Source: Pyxidicoccus xibeiensis
GTDB lineage: Bacteria; Myxococcota; Myxococcia; Myxococcales; Myxococcaceae
Assembly: GCF_024198175.1 (NCBI RefSeq)
Contig: NZ_JAJVKV010000007.1
Coordinates: 186,001-250,000 of the forward strand
Direction of reading: 5' to 3'
DNA length: 64,000 nt
Shown: positions 52,715 to 60,821 of the stretch, piece by piece
Layout of the letters: every line of letters begins with the position of its first letter
How positions within the stretch are numbered: the first letter of the stretch is position 1
The notes under the pieces: generated by a model
What the model saw: only the letters and a program-made list of their open reading frames with translations
Databases searched by the model: none
What the model was told of the DNA's origin: nothing
Made by a program: the position numbers and the translations under genes

Positions 52715-52976
52715 CGCCTCGGTGATGCGCTTCGTGGCCTGGTACAACACCGAGCACCGGCACTCCGGCATCCGCTTCGTTACGCCCGATGACAGGCACT
52801 TCGGCTGCGAGACGGCGCTGCTGGCTCGGCGTCACCAGGTGTACCAGCGCGCCCAAGCCCGTCACCCCGAGCGCTGGAGCCGCGACACGCGCAACTGGAC
52901 ACCCGCGGGCCCTGTCCGTCTCGGCCCCTCTCCGCACCGCACCCAGGCTGTGCAGGAGTTGAAGCGCATCGGCTGA
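52715..52976 (+). mobile_element. IS3-family transposase remnant 2
   Basis: The frame reads MRFVAWYNTEHRHSGIRFVT, PDDRHFG, RRHQVYQRAQARHPERW and SRDTRNW. This is the C-terminal end of IS3 OrfB with the WYNxxHxHSGIxxxTP block and the HPERW segment. The catalytic DDE part upstream is missing. It may derive from the same kind of element as remnant 1 at 44 kb, with which it shares no overlapping region. Confidence 0.82.
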
Positions 52977-53114
52977 ACCCTCTCACGCGACAACAACCTT
53001 GACGCTCACCGCCCGGAGTCTCAACCCGCGACTCCGGGCGCGCAGCGCGGAACACCTGGTCGTGGATGGTCTCGAGACACCCTCACCCACTCGGGCCACC
53101 ACCACCTGAACTGC

Positions 53115-53603
53115 TCAATTCGTGGGAGAATTCTTCGCAACGTGCGAGAGCGCATTCTCCGCGCATTTGTTGTCGAACTCCCTGCCAGCCAGGACACATT
53201 GCGTATAGTGAGGCCAGTGCTGATCCAGGAGCTCCCCCGAGAACCCCTTCGTCTTGAGCCGCTGGTTTTCGAAGACGAGAGCGCGCGCCTCCATCTCGCA
53301 CCCCCCCACGCCCTCGTCAGCCGGCTTGCGAGTCCTGCAGTCCCAGTACTTCGCCCAGCGCGTATCGTCGCCCGTTGCAATCAAGATCCCGCCAGCCTGG
53401 CCGATCTTGTAGTTCTCATTGACCCGCCTATCGCTCTCGCTCTTGGCGAACGCCGCGTAGGTCTGCATCCCGAAGATAGCGACCAGCGCGCACAGGAGGC
53501 CGATACCCGTCCTGCCGGGGCGCTTCCACCTGTCGGAGCTCGGGTCGTAGAGAACACCGACGATCGCAAGCCCAAGGGCAAACATATTCAGCGCGTAGTC
53601 CAT
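53115..53603 (-). CDS. Hypothetical membrane protein, 162 aa
   Basis: Two membrane helices open the protein (MFALGLAIVGVLYD and IGLLCALVAIFGMQTYAAF). A soluble Cys-containing part (YWDCRTRKPADEGVGGCEME) and a C-terminal DNKCAENALSHVAKN follow. G+C and codon bias are lower than in the flanks. I recognise no family. It lies between IS3 remnant 2 and the T6SS module, so acquired cargo is plausible. Confidence 0.65.
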   Translation of the reverse strand: MDYALNMFALGLAIVGVLYDPSSDRWKRPGRTGIGLLCALVAIFGMQTYAAFAKSESDRRVNENYKIGQAGGILIATGDDTRWAKYWDCRTRKPADEGVGGCEMEARALVFENQRLKTKGFSGELLDQHWPHYTQCVLAGREFDNKCAENALSHVAKNSPTN

Positions 53604-53927
53604 TGCTGCCTCCTCTTACTGCTCACTTCGGTGACGCATGGAAAGACGGCGAGCCGCGAAAGATATTCAAGACGTTGGCAGAGCCACGCCGCCACACCCT
53701 TTGCATAGGACATACATGTCCCGAAGTATGAAGACGCTCTGCAATCCTATCGGGGTCAGGGCTGCATCGCTCAGCGCCAGGCTTCAACCCCACACGCGAA
53801 TGCCGTGTACGCCGGGTCGAAACACACCCACCACAGGGAGCCCCATGGGCGTGCCCTGTCTCCGCGGCCCTCAAGCACTCGTGCCTGCCGACTCCTCCGA
53901 GGAGTAACCACACAAAGGGCGGGAGAG
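53604..53927. other. Gap without recognisable gene
   Basis: No frame on either strand shows a family match. G+C is lower near 53.6-53.75 kb. The region ends at the 22-bp IS-terminus-like repeat. Confidence 0.4.
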
Positions 53928-53972
53928 CCGCGAAAACGGGGCAACTTCAATCCATCATCATCATCATCATCC
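53928..53972. repeat. IS-end-like 22-bp repeat followed by an ATC microsatellite
   Basis: The 22 bases at 53928-53949 (ccgcgaaaacggggcaac and four more) are identical to 44277-44298, in the same orientation. They probably mark the end of the IS3-type element. Directly behind lie six tandem ATC triplets, an uncommon simple repeat here, eight bases before the stop codon of the pentapeptide gene. Confidence 0.6.
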
Positions 53973-53979
53973 CGGACGG

Positions 53980-54615
53980 TTACACGCCACGGAGCGCCTC
54001 CTCAAGCCACAGCCGCAGAGGCTCTCCTTCCAGGCGGAGGGGTTGCTCCAAGGTTCCGATGTTGAGCCAAGTCAACTGGGTGGCCTCCAATCCCTGGGCT
54101 CCACGCAGGTCCGCGCCTGCCATGCGGGCTCCATCGAGAGCAGCACCTTCGAGCTGGGCGCCCTGCAGGTTGGCGCCCGCGAGGTTGGCGCCGACCAGGA
54201 ATGCCCGGCGCAGATCCGCCTTCGAGAGATCAGCGCCCGTGAGGTCCGCCTCATAAAGGCTGGACTTGAATGCCATGGCTTCCCGCAGGACGGCGTGCCT
54301 CAGCGAGGCGTAGTCCAGATTGGCCTTCGCAAGCCGAGCCTGGGAGAGATTCGCGCCATCCATCATGGCGGAGGCAAGGTTGGCGCCACCGAGCTCGGTC
54401 CTGGAGAGGTTGCAGTTCTCAAATCGAGCGCCTGGAAGCTCCGCCTCCGTCAGCTCCTGGCCTGACAGTGGGACGTTCGAGAAGTTCGCGTCGTCCAGCG
54501 AGAGCTGTACTCCAGCCTCTCCGCCCGACTCCACCCAGGCCCGGTGCAAGGCCAGCCTACCGGCAATATCCATGTCCATACGTGCGAACACCTCTACCTC
54601 GCTCACGGGAACCAC
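53980..54615 (-). CDS. Pentapeptide-repeat protein, probable immunity protein
   Basis: The product has 211 residues. From ~40 to ~185 it consists of A(D/N)LxX pentapeptides (DANFSNVPL, GANLASAMMDGANLSQARLA, EADLTGADLSKADLRRAFLV). This is a right-handed quadrilateral helix that can mimic DNA in Qnr/MfpA proteins. Its ATG lies inside the last 13 bases of the toxin gene upstream, so translation is coupled. Position and coupling make it the likely antidote of that toxin, which ends in a nuclease-like domain. Confidence 0.8.
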   Translation of the reverse strand: MVPVSEVEVFARMDMDIAGRLALHRAWVESGGEAGVQLSLDDANFSNVPLSGQELTEAELPGARFENCNLSRTELGGANLASAMMDGANLSQARLAKANLDYASLRHAVLREAMAFKSSLYEADLTGADLSKADLRRAFLVGANLAGANLQGAQLEGAALDGARMAGADLRGAQGLEATQLTWLNIGTLEQPLRLEGEPLRLWLEEALRGV

Positions 54616-56099
54616 TGGATGCGACCACCCCAGCCCTTGGACTGGATAGCTTGTTGTAGCTGGGATTTGTGCTGGAGGGTCAGGTTCTGGGTATCCAGAA
54701 TGACGTTCTCACCACTGAGCAGCTCCTGTTCTATCTTCTGAACATCCCGGGTCAGCGAAAAACCACCCTTCCGTTCGGGCCAGCGTGAGTCAAAGGACTT
54801 CACGTCCCACTTCGTACCCTTGGCGTCGATGAACTCGGCGCCTCCCGAGGGGTCGCGTTTGATCGGGCCGGCGAGCTTGCCATCCTGCTCCAGCTTCATA
54901 CCAACCCGGGCCTCATTTCGAGACTTCGGGGAGATCTTCCCGTTGTGCGCTGGATCCTGGGAGAGTTCGTCATAGCGCTTCCGGGTCGCACCGAACCATC
55001 CCGGTGGTCGCTGAGCCTGCTGCTGCGTGGTATTTGGCGCGTTGGTGGTACCCTTGCGCTGAACGGGAGGTTGCCCCATGACCCGCTGGAGCTTGTCCTT
55101 GAACCAGGCGATGACACGCTGGACCATCGCGTCCGCCCGGGACTTGAGGGTATTGAGGAGCGACAGGAAGTACTGCCGCGTCGCGCGCACGAGGTCCGGA
55201 AGCTTCCGCAAGGCGGACTCGATGGCACCCAACACCCCGCGCAGCTTCTGGAGGGCCCACCTCGCGTGTTGCTCCAGTTGGCCCAGCAGAGCGCGCAGCC
55301 AGCGGTAGCCGTTGCCCTTACCGAAGTAGTTCAGGACCGACAGCAGCTGGTCGAGTACCTGCCGTGGATTGACCTTGGCCGAGGCATCCCGAAACGCACG
55401 CAGCAGTACCCGGAAGACCCCCTTGATGGCGGACCCCAGCTCGGGGATGCAGCCGACGAGCGTGAGCACCACTCCCATCCAGAGCCAGAACTCCTCGTCG
55501 GGGAGCCTCTGCCAGGACACCCGAGCGTAGAAATGCTTCAAGTCGAAGAGGGCAGCGACCAAGTCGCGTACATCCGCAACCTGATCAACGACCGGGATGA
55601 GCGAGATGACGGTATCCGCGATGATTTGCGAGACGGATGCGTCCTTGTTGAAACCGCCCTGGAGGACACCCCACGTCCAGTCCCAAGCCTCGGTCGCTTG
55701 CTTCGCGAGAGAATGAAGCTGCGCCTCGACGACCTGCCGCACCAGAAAGGGCTGAGGGTTGGTGTTCGGCTTGGGTTTCCTCTTGATGGTGAGCGCCGTC
55801 GGGTCGTCGTGGAACCAGTACGTAACGGCCACCTCGCTGAAGGGTAGTCCGTCGATACGCCTGAAGCCGTTGCCATCTAGCGTGCCCTGGCTGAGCACGC
55901 TGCCCGTCTGCTGCGACTTGACGACATAGCAGGCGTTGGGGACCCCCGTGCCATCAGCATGCAGATAGCGCAGCTCCATCCACCGCGTGCCGCTCTGCTG
56001 ATCCGCTTTGTCGTCCTTATTCTCCGGACGCTCGCTCCCGGGTACAGCACCCGCGGCCAGCTTCGCGACCTTGGCGCCCTTGATCTTGATTGCACTCAT
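54603..56099 (-). CDS. VgrG-linked polymorphic toxin, nuclease-like C-terminus
   Basis: The product has 498 residues and no signal peptide. An N-terminal beta-rich part (LRYLHADGTGVPNACYVVKS) probably docks on the spike. Residues ~130-370 are helical with hydrophobic stretches (EFWLWMGVVLTLVGCIPELG). A linker (KGTTNAPNTTQQQAQRPPGW) separates the C-terminal ~120 residues. In these, GGAEFIDAKGTKWDVKSFDS and ENVILDTQNLTLQHKSQLQQ resemble a PD-(D/E)xK nuclease core (E..D-x-K). It lies six bases behind the vgrG stop and overlaps the pentapeptide gene. Confidence 0.8.
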   Translation of the reverse strand: MSAIKIKGAKVAKLAAGAVPGSERPENKDDKADQQSGTRWMELRYLHADGTGVPNACYVVKSQQTGSVLSQGTLDGNGFRRIDGLPFSEVAVTYWFHDDPTALTIKRKPKPNTNPQPFLVRQVVEAQLHSLAKQATEAWDWTWGVLQGGFNKDASVSQIIADTVISLIPVVDQVADVRDLVAALFDLKHFYARVSWQRLPDEEFWLWMGVVLTLVGCIPELGSAIKGVFRVLLRAFRDASAKVNPRQVLDQLLSVLNYFGKGNGYRWLRALLGQLEQHARWALQKLRGVLGAIESALRKLPDLVRATRQYFLSLLNTLKSRADAMVQRVIAWFKDKLQRVMGQPPVQRKGTTNAPNTTQQQAQRPPGWFGATRKRYDELSQDPAHNGKISPKSRNEARVGMKLEQDGKLAGPIKRDPSGGAEFIDAKGTKWDVKSFDSRWPERKGGFSLTRDVQKIEQELLSGENVILDTQNLTLQHKSQLQQAIQSKGWGGRIQWFP

Positions 56100-56105
56100 G
56101 GCGCC

Positions 56106-58301
56106 TCAGCTCTCCAACGTCACCGTCTTGCCGAAGAGCTGGACCTTGCCGGACTTCTCGATGCGCAAGGCCAGCTTCCCGTTGACGGTGAGGGTGAAGG
56201 TGTCCGCCTTCAGCTCGAACCTCTTCGCCAGCCATGCGGCGGCGTCCTTCACGGTCATCTCGGTCCTGGCCGCTACCTGTTCCTGAAGGTCCTTGCCCAC
56301 TACGAGGGTTCGATTGCCATCGACGCTTTCTGCGTCCTCCCCTCCCACCTTACGCTGCCGCTCCTTGCCGACGACTTCCTGCCGGGCTCCCTCCACCAAC
56401 TCGCTCAGCGCGGCACCTACCTCCAGGGTCTTCACGCCTCCGGTGGATTCATTGAAGGCCAAGCCGACATTCACGCTATAGCCAGCACCGATGGTCACCG
56501 CCTTGGCCGCACCCACGTTCTCCATCCTCGCCAGGGAAATGTTCAGGGTGCGCACCTTGCCCACCTTCATGGACTGGTTGCCCTCGACTGACTCGTCGTG
56601 GCTCTCCGCAGTATGGGTGTCACGGTTCTTTTGCACGGTAAGCGTCTGGTTGCCTTTGATGACGCTCACATCATCCTTCGTTACGGCAAGCGTCTGGTGT
56701 CCCTCCACCGTGCGCTTGCGGTCCTTCATCACCAGCAGGTCCTCGTACCCCTTCACCTCCTGGTCCTTGTCGTTCTCGGTGAGCAGGTCCTCGTCCTTCT
56801 GAGCGTGCGTGAAGACCTCTTCCTCGCCCGCCGCGTCCTCCACCCGTACCTCGTTGAAGCCGTCGCTTCCCAGGCTGGAGGCACTCTTGCGCGTGCTCTT
56901 GGTCTTCTCGTCCGGCAGTGGGTACGGCACCGCGTTGGCACCGTTGTAGACAGCACTCGCGATCAGCGGCCGATCCGGGTCGCCCTCCAGGAAGCGCACC
57001 ACCACCTCCTGGCCGATTCGCGGCAGCCACAGGTCTCCCCAGGCCGCTCCGCCCCACGGCTGGCCCACCCGCACCCAGCACGAGGACTTCTCGTCCTGCT
57101 TGCCCTCCCGGTCCCAGTGGAACTGCACCTTGATGCGCCCGTGCACATCCGTGTGGACTTCCTCGCCTGCCGGGCCCACCACGGTTGCCGTCTGCGGACC
57201 GGCAATCTGCGGCAGCGGCGTCAGCCGCCGCGGCCGGTAGGGCACCGCCTTTGGTAACAGCTGGAACTGGTTGCGGTACAACCCCTGCAGCGTTTCACTG
57301 CCAGCCGTTACGTCCGGCTGCACCCCCGAGTGCACCACCTCGGTGACGAGGTACTCGCCCGCGAAGGTGCCGTCCTCTGGCGCGTCCACCTCCAGCACGT
57401 ACCCCGGCGTCAGCCGTGGTGCGATGGCGGAGCCGGTCAGCGTGCAGCCTCCGGCGCCCGCCTCTTCCTGGCGCACGCGCGCCGCAGTCCTGCCCACGCC
57501 CGGCGCCACGTAGCCGGCCGGGTACTCATACAGTTCCAGCGCGGCCACGCCTTCAGGCGCCTTGGCCTTGCCGGAGACGTCCAGCGCGGGCTTCTCGAAG
57601 TCGAAGTCCTTCAGGTGAACCGCTCCAGGCCTGAGTCGGTGGACGACTTCCAGCGCTGAGACATACTCGCCGTCCACGGCCTCCTTGCCCAGGCTTGGCC
57701 GCAGCGGCAACGCCTGCCCTTGCGGCAGCGGCGCATGCACGCTCGGCGTATCGCCCAGCACCAGCGAGTGCCCGTTTTCGGTGTGCTCGAAGAAGTAGAA
57801 GATGCCCTCCCACTCCATCAGCCTGCTCAAGAAGGCGAAATCCGATTCGCGGTACTGCACGCAATACTCGCGCGCCGCATAACTACCCGACAGCGACGGC
57901 TTCACGTCCACGCCCGATTCCCCCAGCACCGTCTTGAGGATTTCGGGCACGCTCTTGCCCTGGAAGATGCGGCTGCGATGCACCTGGGTCAGTCGCCACA
58001 CCTTCGGCACCACGTGGGCTCGATAGCGGCGGCGGCCCATCTTCAGCCCCAGCGACTCCACCTCCCGCACCCAGCCGTGGATGTACCTCGGACCGCTGTC
58101 TCTCACCGATAGCGTCACCAGCGCGTCCTGGCCCACCAGGTCGGCCACCTTCAGCGGCTCGCCGTCCACGGTGAAGAAGTCCACACGGAAGTCGTACAGT
58201 CGGCTGACTGCCTCCGTGCCGGACACTCCCGCGACACTCACGGCCTCTGGGCCATATGCGCCGATCTGCACGGAGAACGCTGGCGAATCATCACGAGGCA
58301 T
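56106..58301 (-). CDS. vgrG: T6SS spike protein VgrG
   Basis: The ATG at 58301 with a gggagggg site gives 731 residues. The gp27-like hub occupies ~1-370 (VSGTEAVSRLYDFRVDFFTV, FLSRLMEWEGIFYFFEHTEN). Then come the OB-fold VHTDVHGRIKVQFHWDREG, WVRVGQPWGGAAWG and PRIGQEVVVRFLEGDPDRPL. The tail is a repetitive gp5-like beta-helix (TLTVQKNRDTHTAESHDESV, EGNQSMKVGKV). No effector domain is fused to it. No tss core genes are in the window, so this is an orphan vgrG island using the sheath from elsewhere. Confidence 0.95.
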   Translation of the reverse strand: MPRDDSPAFSVQIGAYGPEAVSVAGVSGTEAVSRLYDFRVDFFTVDGEPLKVADLVGQDALVTLSVRDSGPRYIHGWVREVESLGLKMGRRRYRAHVVPKVWRLTQVHRSRIFQGKSVPEILKTVLGESGVDVKPSLSGSYAAREYCVQYRESDFAFLSRLMEWEGIFYFFEHTENGHSLVLGDTPSVHAPLPQGQALPLRPSLGKEAVDGEYVSALEVVHRLRPGAVHLKDFDFEKPALDVSGKAKAPEGVAALELYEYPAGYVAPGVGRTAARVRQEEAGAGGCTLTGSAIAPRLTPGYVLEVDAPEDGTFAGEYLVTEVVHSGVQPDVTAGSETLQGLYRNQFQLLPKAVPYRPRRLTPLPQIAGPQTATVVGPAGEEVHTDVHGRIKVQFHWDREGKQDEKSSCWVRVGQPWGGAAWGDLWLPRIGQEVVVRFLEGDPDRPLIASAVYNGANAVPYPLPDEKTKSTRKSASSLGSDGFNEVRVEDAAGEEEVFTHAQKDEDLLTENDKDQEVKGYEDLLVMKDRKRTVEGHQTLAVTKDDVSVIKGNQTLTVQKNRDTHTAESHDESVEGNQSMKVGKVRTLNISLARMENVGAAKAVTIGAGYSVNVGLAFNESTGGVKTLEVGAALSELVEGARQEVVGKERQRKVGGEDAESVDGNRTLVVGKDLQEQVAARTEMTVKDAAAWLAKRFELKADTFTLTVNGKLALRIEKSGKVQLFGKTVTLES

Positions 58302-59198
58302 GACAGTGCCCCTCCCCCCACGCTGTGCTGCCAACAGCGCCATGATTGAGGGCAACTTCTATCACACGGAGCAACATCAAATGTCGAGAGGCTCCGTGAC
58401 GTGCGCGACGCGCATGCCGGTCGCAATTCAAGCCTGGCGAGGTCCTCATATTTGGCCCGCCCTGATGGCGCTTCAGCCAACCTTCGAGTCGTGGAGCAAT
58501 TACACGACGGTCCACGGGCAGACGGCTCCCGGGTTGCCTTCGACTCGGCAGGTTATTTCCAACATCAAGACGCCTCATCCACACAGGGCAAGACATGGAA
58601 CGGCAAGCCGAGCGTCTGATGTGCCCACACCGGCCCGGTCCTGGCTTTGCCTTGTTGGTAAGCGAGCGTGACAGTGAAGAACAGGCTTTGAGGCATTACT
58701 TGAGCAGTAGAGGCCGCGCCCGTGACGCCTGGACAACCCACCGAGAACAACGAGTCCCGCTGCGCACGCGGAACCTGCGGACGTTGAGGCCCCATTCCAC
58801 CGGATGGTGTCGATGGGTCTGAAGCACACCACCACCATCAACGACTGCACGGCACACTCCCGCCCACTCCGGGTGCATCAGGGCAGCGCGATGGCGGGGT
58901 GAGCCCAACGATGGAGGTGGGAGTCATCTTGCCAAGTCGCGCCCGGCACACTCTCCACGGTGGGCTGAGAAGTGGCCGCCAGTGCCGGTCCATGGACCCG
59001 CTGGAGCGCGCTCGTCACGCGCTGGCCGGATGAAGCCAGCCCCAGGCTCGGAGCACGTCTACATGTGGTTCAGGGGATAGGGTAGGCCCCACGCCGAGCG
59101 GTCACCTCACGCCACCGCACGGACAGGGTCGGGGTCGCCCCTCCGCCGGCTTCGCGCGGACTCCGCTGCCGGGCCGCTACCAACCGGTCAAGCCCCGG
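58302..59198. other. ~900-bp gap without a recognisable gene
   Basis: Both strands were read; the open frames lack motifs, ribosome sites and consistent codon bias. The part near 58.35-58.6 kb is richer in A+T and should contain the vgrG promoter. An integrase gene, expected next to a tRNA-borne island, is not visible here. Confidence 0.5.
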
Positions 59199-59248
59199 AA
59201 AAACGAAGGGCGCGGACCCTTGGATTTCTCCAAGGATTCCGCGCCCTT
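59199..59248 (-). terminator. Terminator of tRNA-Pro
   Basis: An 11-bp stem AAGGGCGCGGA/TCCGCGCCCTT encloses a second 7-bp stem CCTTGGA/TCCAAGG with a 4-base loop. On the minus strand a CGTTTTT tract follows at once. A classic strong intrinsic terminator starting five bases after the tRNA 3' end. Confidence 0.9.
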
Positions 59249-59252
59249 TGAA

Positions 59253-59329
59253 TGGTCGGGGAGACAGGATTTGAACCTGCGACCCCTTGGTCCCGAACCA
59301 AGTGCTCTACCAGGCTGAGCCACTCCCCG
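59253..59329 (-). tRNA. tRNA-Pro (anticodon CGG)
   Basis: The 77 bases fold as a cloverleaf. The acceptor stem is CGGGGAG/CTCCCCG with A73 and an encoded CCA; the anticodon arm is CTTGG-TTCGGGA-CCAAG, which gives anticodon CGG; and the T-arm carries GGTTCAAATCC. It reads the abundant CCG codon. Its 3' end is duplicated at 34.23 kb. Confidence 0.96.
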
Positions 59330-59600
59330 ATATGTACGTCCGCCGGTGGTGCTTCTCGGGACCGGCGAAGTGCGGGCGGTAGTACCCGAGCCGCCCGGCT
59401 GAGTCAACGCCCTCGGATCACCTTTTCTTTCCCCTCCTCCCCTCCCCCAACCTGCTTCCCTGCCAGGGGTCCAGGCAGACCCGGAATTCACCACGGACCC
59501 GCTTCTTTGCTTCCCAACACCCCGACATTCCGGTACTTCCGGAGAGGAACAAGTCTTGCTTCGTTAAGAAGGTCACACTGAATTGCAGCAGCACGAACCC
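59330..59600. other. Promoter region between tRNA-Pro and the receiver gene
   Basis: It contains the tRNA promoter on the minus strand and the leader of the receiver gene. A T/C-rich patch lies at 59420-59450. No protein-coding frame is supported. Confidence 0.4.
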
Positions 59601-59984
59601 ATGGCGCCCCCCGTCGTCCTCATCTCCGATGACGAACCCCTCATCGTCTCGGCCCTTGCACGCGAGGCGAAGCGGTCAGGGCTGACGTGTATCTCGGACA
59701 CCACGTCCGAGCGCGTCCTCGAGCTGGCCCGGGAGCACCGCCCCGCCGTCATCATCCTGGACATCAACCAGCACCAGGACGGACGCGACCTCCTCGCCCA
59801 GCTCAAGCAGGACCCGTCCACCCGCGACTGCAAGGTCATCATCCTCAGCGGCGTCGAGGACCAGTTCACCCGCCACGTCTGCTTCGAGCTCGGCGCAGAC
59901 GACTACGAGGTGAAGCCCTTCGACCCCACCTTCATGACCCGCGTCGCACGCCTCGCCACCACGGTCGCCCGTACCCGCGCCTAG
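59601..59984 (+). CDS. Single-domain response regulator receiver
   Basis: The product has 127 residues from the ATG at 59601; a TTG at 59583 is possible. The receiver fold is complete: the acidic pair DDE (VVLISDDEPLIV), the phospho-acceptor Asp in VIILDINQ, Ser in VIILSGVED and Lys in YEVKPFDP. There is no output domain, so it acts through protein contacts. No partner kinase is adjacent; the nearest histidine kinase is at 48.2 kb. Confidence 0.92.
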   Translation: MAPPVVLISDDEPLIVSALAREAKRSGLTCISDTTSERVLELAREHRPAVIILDINQHQDGRDLLAQLKQDPSTRDCKVIILSGVEDQFTRHVCFELGADDYEVKPFDPTFMTRVARLATTVARTRA

Positions 59985-59993
59985 CGCCGCCCC

Positions 59994-60677
59994 TCAGGGC
60001 CGCAGCGAGCGGATGGCCTGCGCGTAGTCCTTCGAGCCGAACACGTAGCTGCCCGCCACCAGCACCGTGGCCCCGGCCGCCACCACCCGCTTCGCCGTCT
60101 CGGCGTTGATGCCGCCGTCCACCTCGATGTCCGTGTCCAGGCCGCGCTCGTCGAACATCGCGCGCAGCCGGCGCACCTTGTCCACCGTGGACTCGATGAA
60201 GCTCTGCCCGCCAAAGCCCGGGTTCACGCTCATCAGCAGCACCATCTCCACCTCGCCCAGCACCTCTTCAATCGCCGACAGCGGCGTGCTCGGGTTCAGC
60301 ACCACCGCCGGCTTCGCCCCCGCATTCCGAATCTGCTGCAGCGTCCGGTGCAGGTGCGGGCTCGCCTCCACGTGCACCGTCAGCACGTCCGCCCCCGCCT
60401 TCGCGAACGCCTCCACGTAGCGCTCCGGCTCCACAATCATCAGGTGTACGTCCAGCGGCTTCGTCGCCACACGCTTGATGGCCTCCACCACCACCGGACC
60501 AATCGTGATGTTCGGGACGAACCGGCCATCCATGACATCCACGTGAACCCAATCCGCGCCCGCGGCCTCCACGGCGCGGACCTCGTCCGCCAGACGGCCG
60601 AAATCACAGGACAACAGCGAGGGAGAGATGCGGACGGGGCGCCGGTTCATGCGGCGCTTCATACCCGCTTCCGCCAT
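59994..60677 (-). CDS. rpe: Ribulose-phosphate 3-epimerase
   Basis: This pentose-phosphate enzyme interconverts ribulose 5-phosphate and xylulose 5-phosphate. The TIM-barrel signatures are all present: ISPSLLSCDFGRL, HVDVMDGRFVPNITIG (metal Asp), PLDVHLMIVEP, MSVNPGFGGQSF and IEVDGGINAETA. Length is 227 residues from 60677; Met codons at 60662 or 60650 may be the true start. It is convergent with the receiver gene, nine bases between stops. Confidence 0.96.
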   Translation of the reverse strand: MAEAGMKRRMNRRPVRISPSLLSCDFGRLADEVRAVEAAGADWVHVDVMDGRFVPNITIGPVVVEAIKRVATKPLDVHLMIVEPERYVEAFAKAGADVLTVHVEASPHLHRTLQQIRNAGAKPAVVLNPSTPLSAIEEVLGEVEMVLLMSVNPGFGGQSFIESTVDKVRRLRAMFDERGLDTDIEVDGGINAETAKRVVAAGATVLVAGSYVFGSKDYAQAIRSLRP

Positions 60678-60821
60678 TCCGGTGGCGTGGAACGTGCCCG
60701 GCAGCGTCCACCGGACAGCAGGAGACCGAGCAGGTGGGCCCCGCGGGCGACCGCCCCGCCGGCCGTGCTACAACCCTGATGCCCTTCGCGGCCGCTGGCC
60801 GCTTCTCCCGGAGCCGCCCCG

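Noticed and set aside
53952..53970. Six ATC triplets resembling a His-tag coding stretch, possible vector contamination
   Set aside because: The triplets lie in native intergenic DNA beside an IS-end repeat, with no vector sequence around them; they are a plain microsatellite.
58302..59198. Integrase gene or relic next to tRNA-Pro
   Set aside because: I looked for tyrosine- or serine-recombinase motifs (R..HxxR..Y, or an N-terminal Ser region) on both strands and found none.
59601..59984. Two-component pair of the receiver with the histidine kinase at 48.2 kb
   Set aside because: They are 10 kb apart and separated by the tRNA; linkage is not supported by position.
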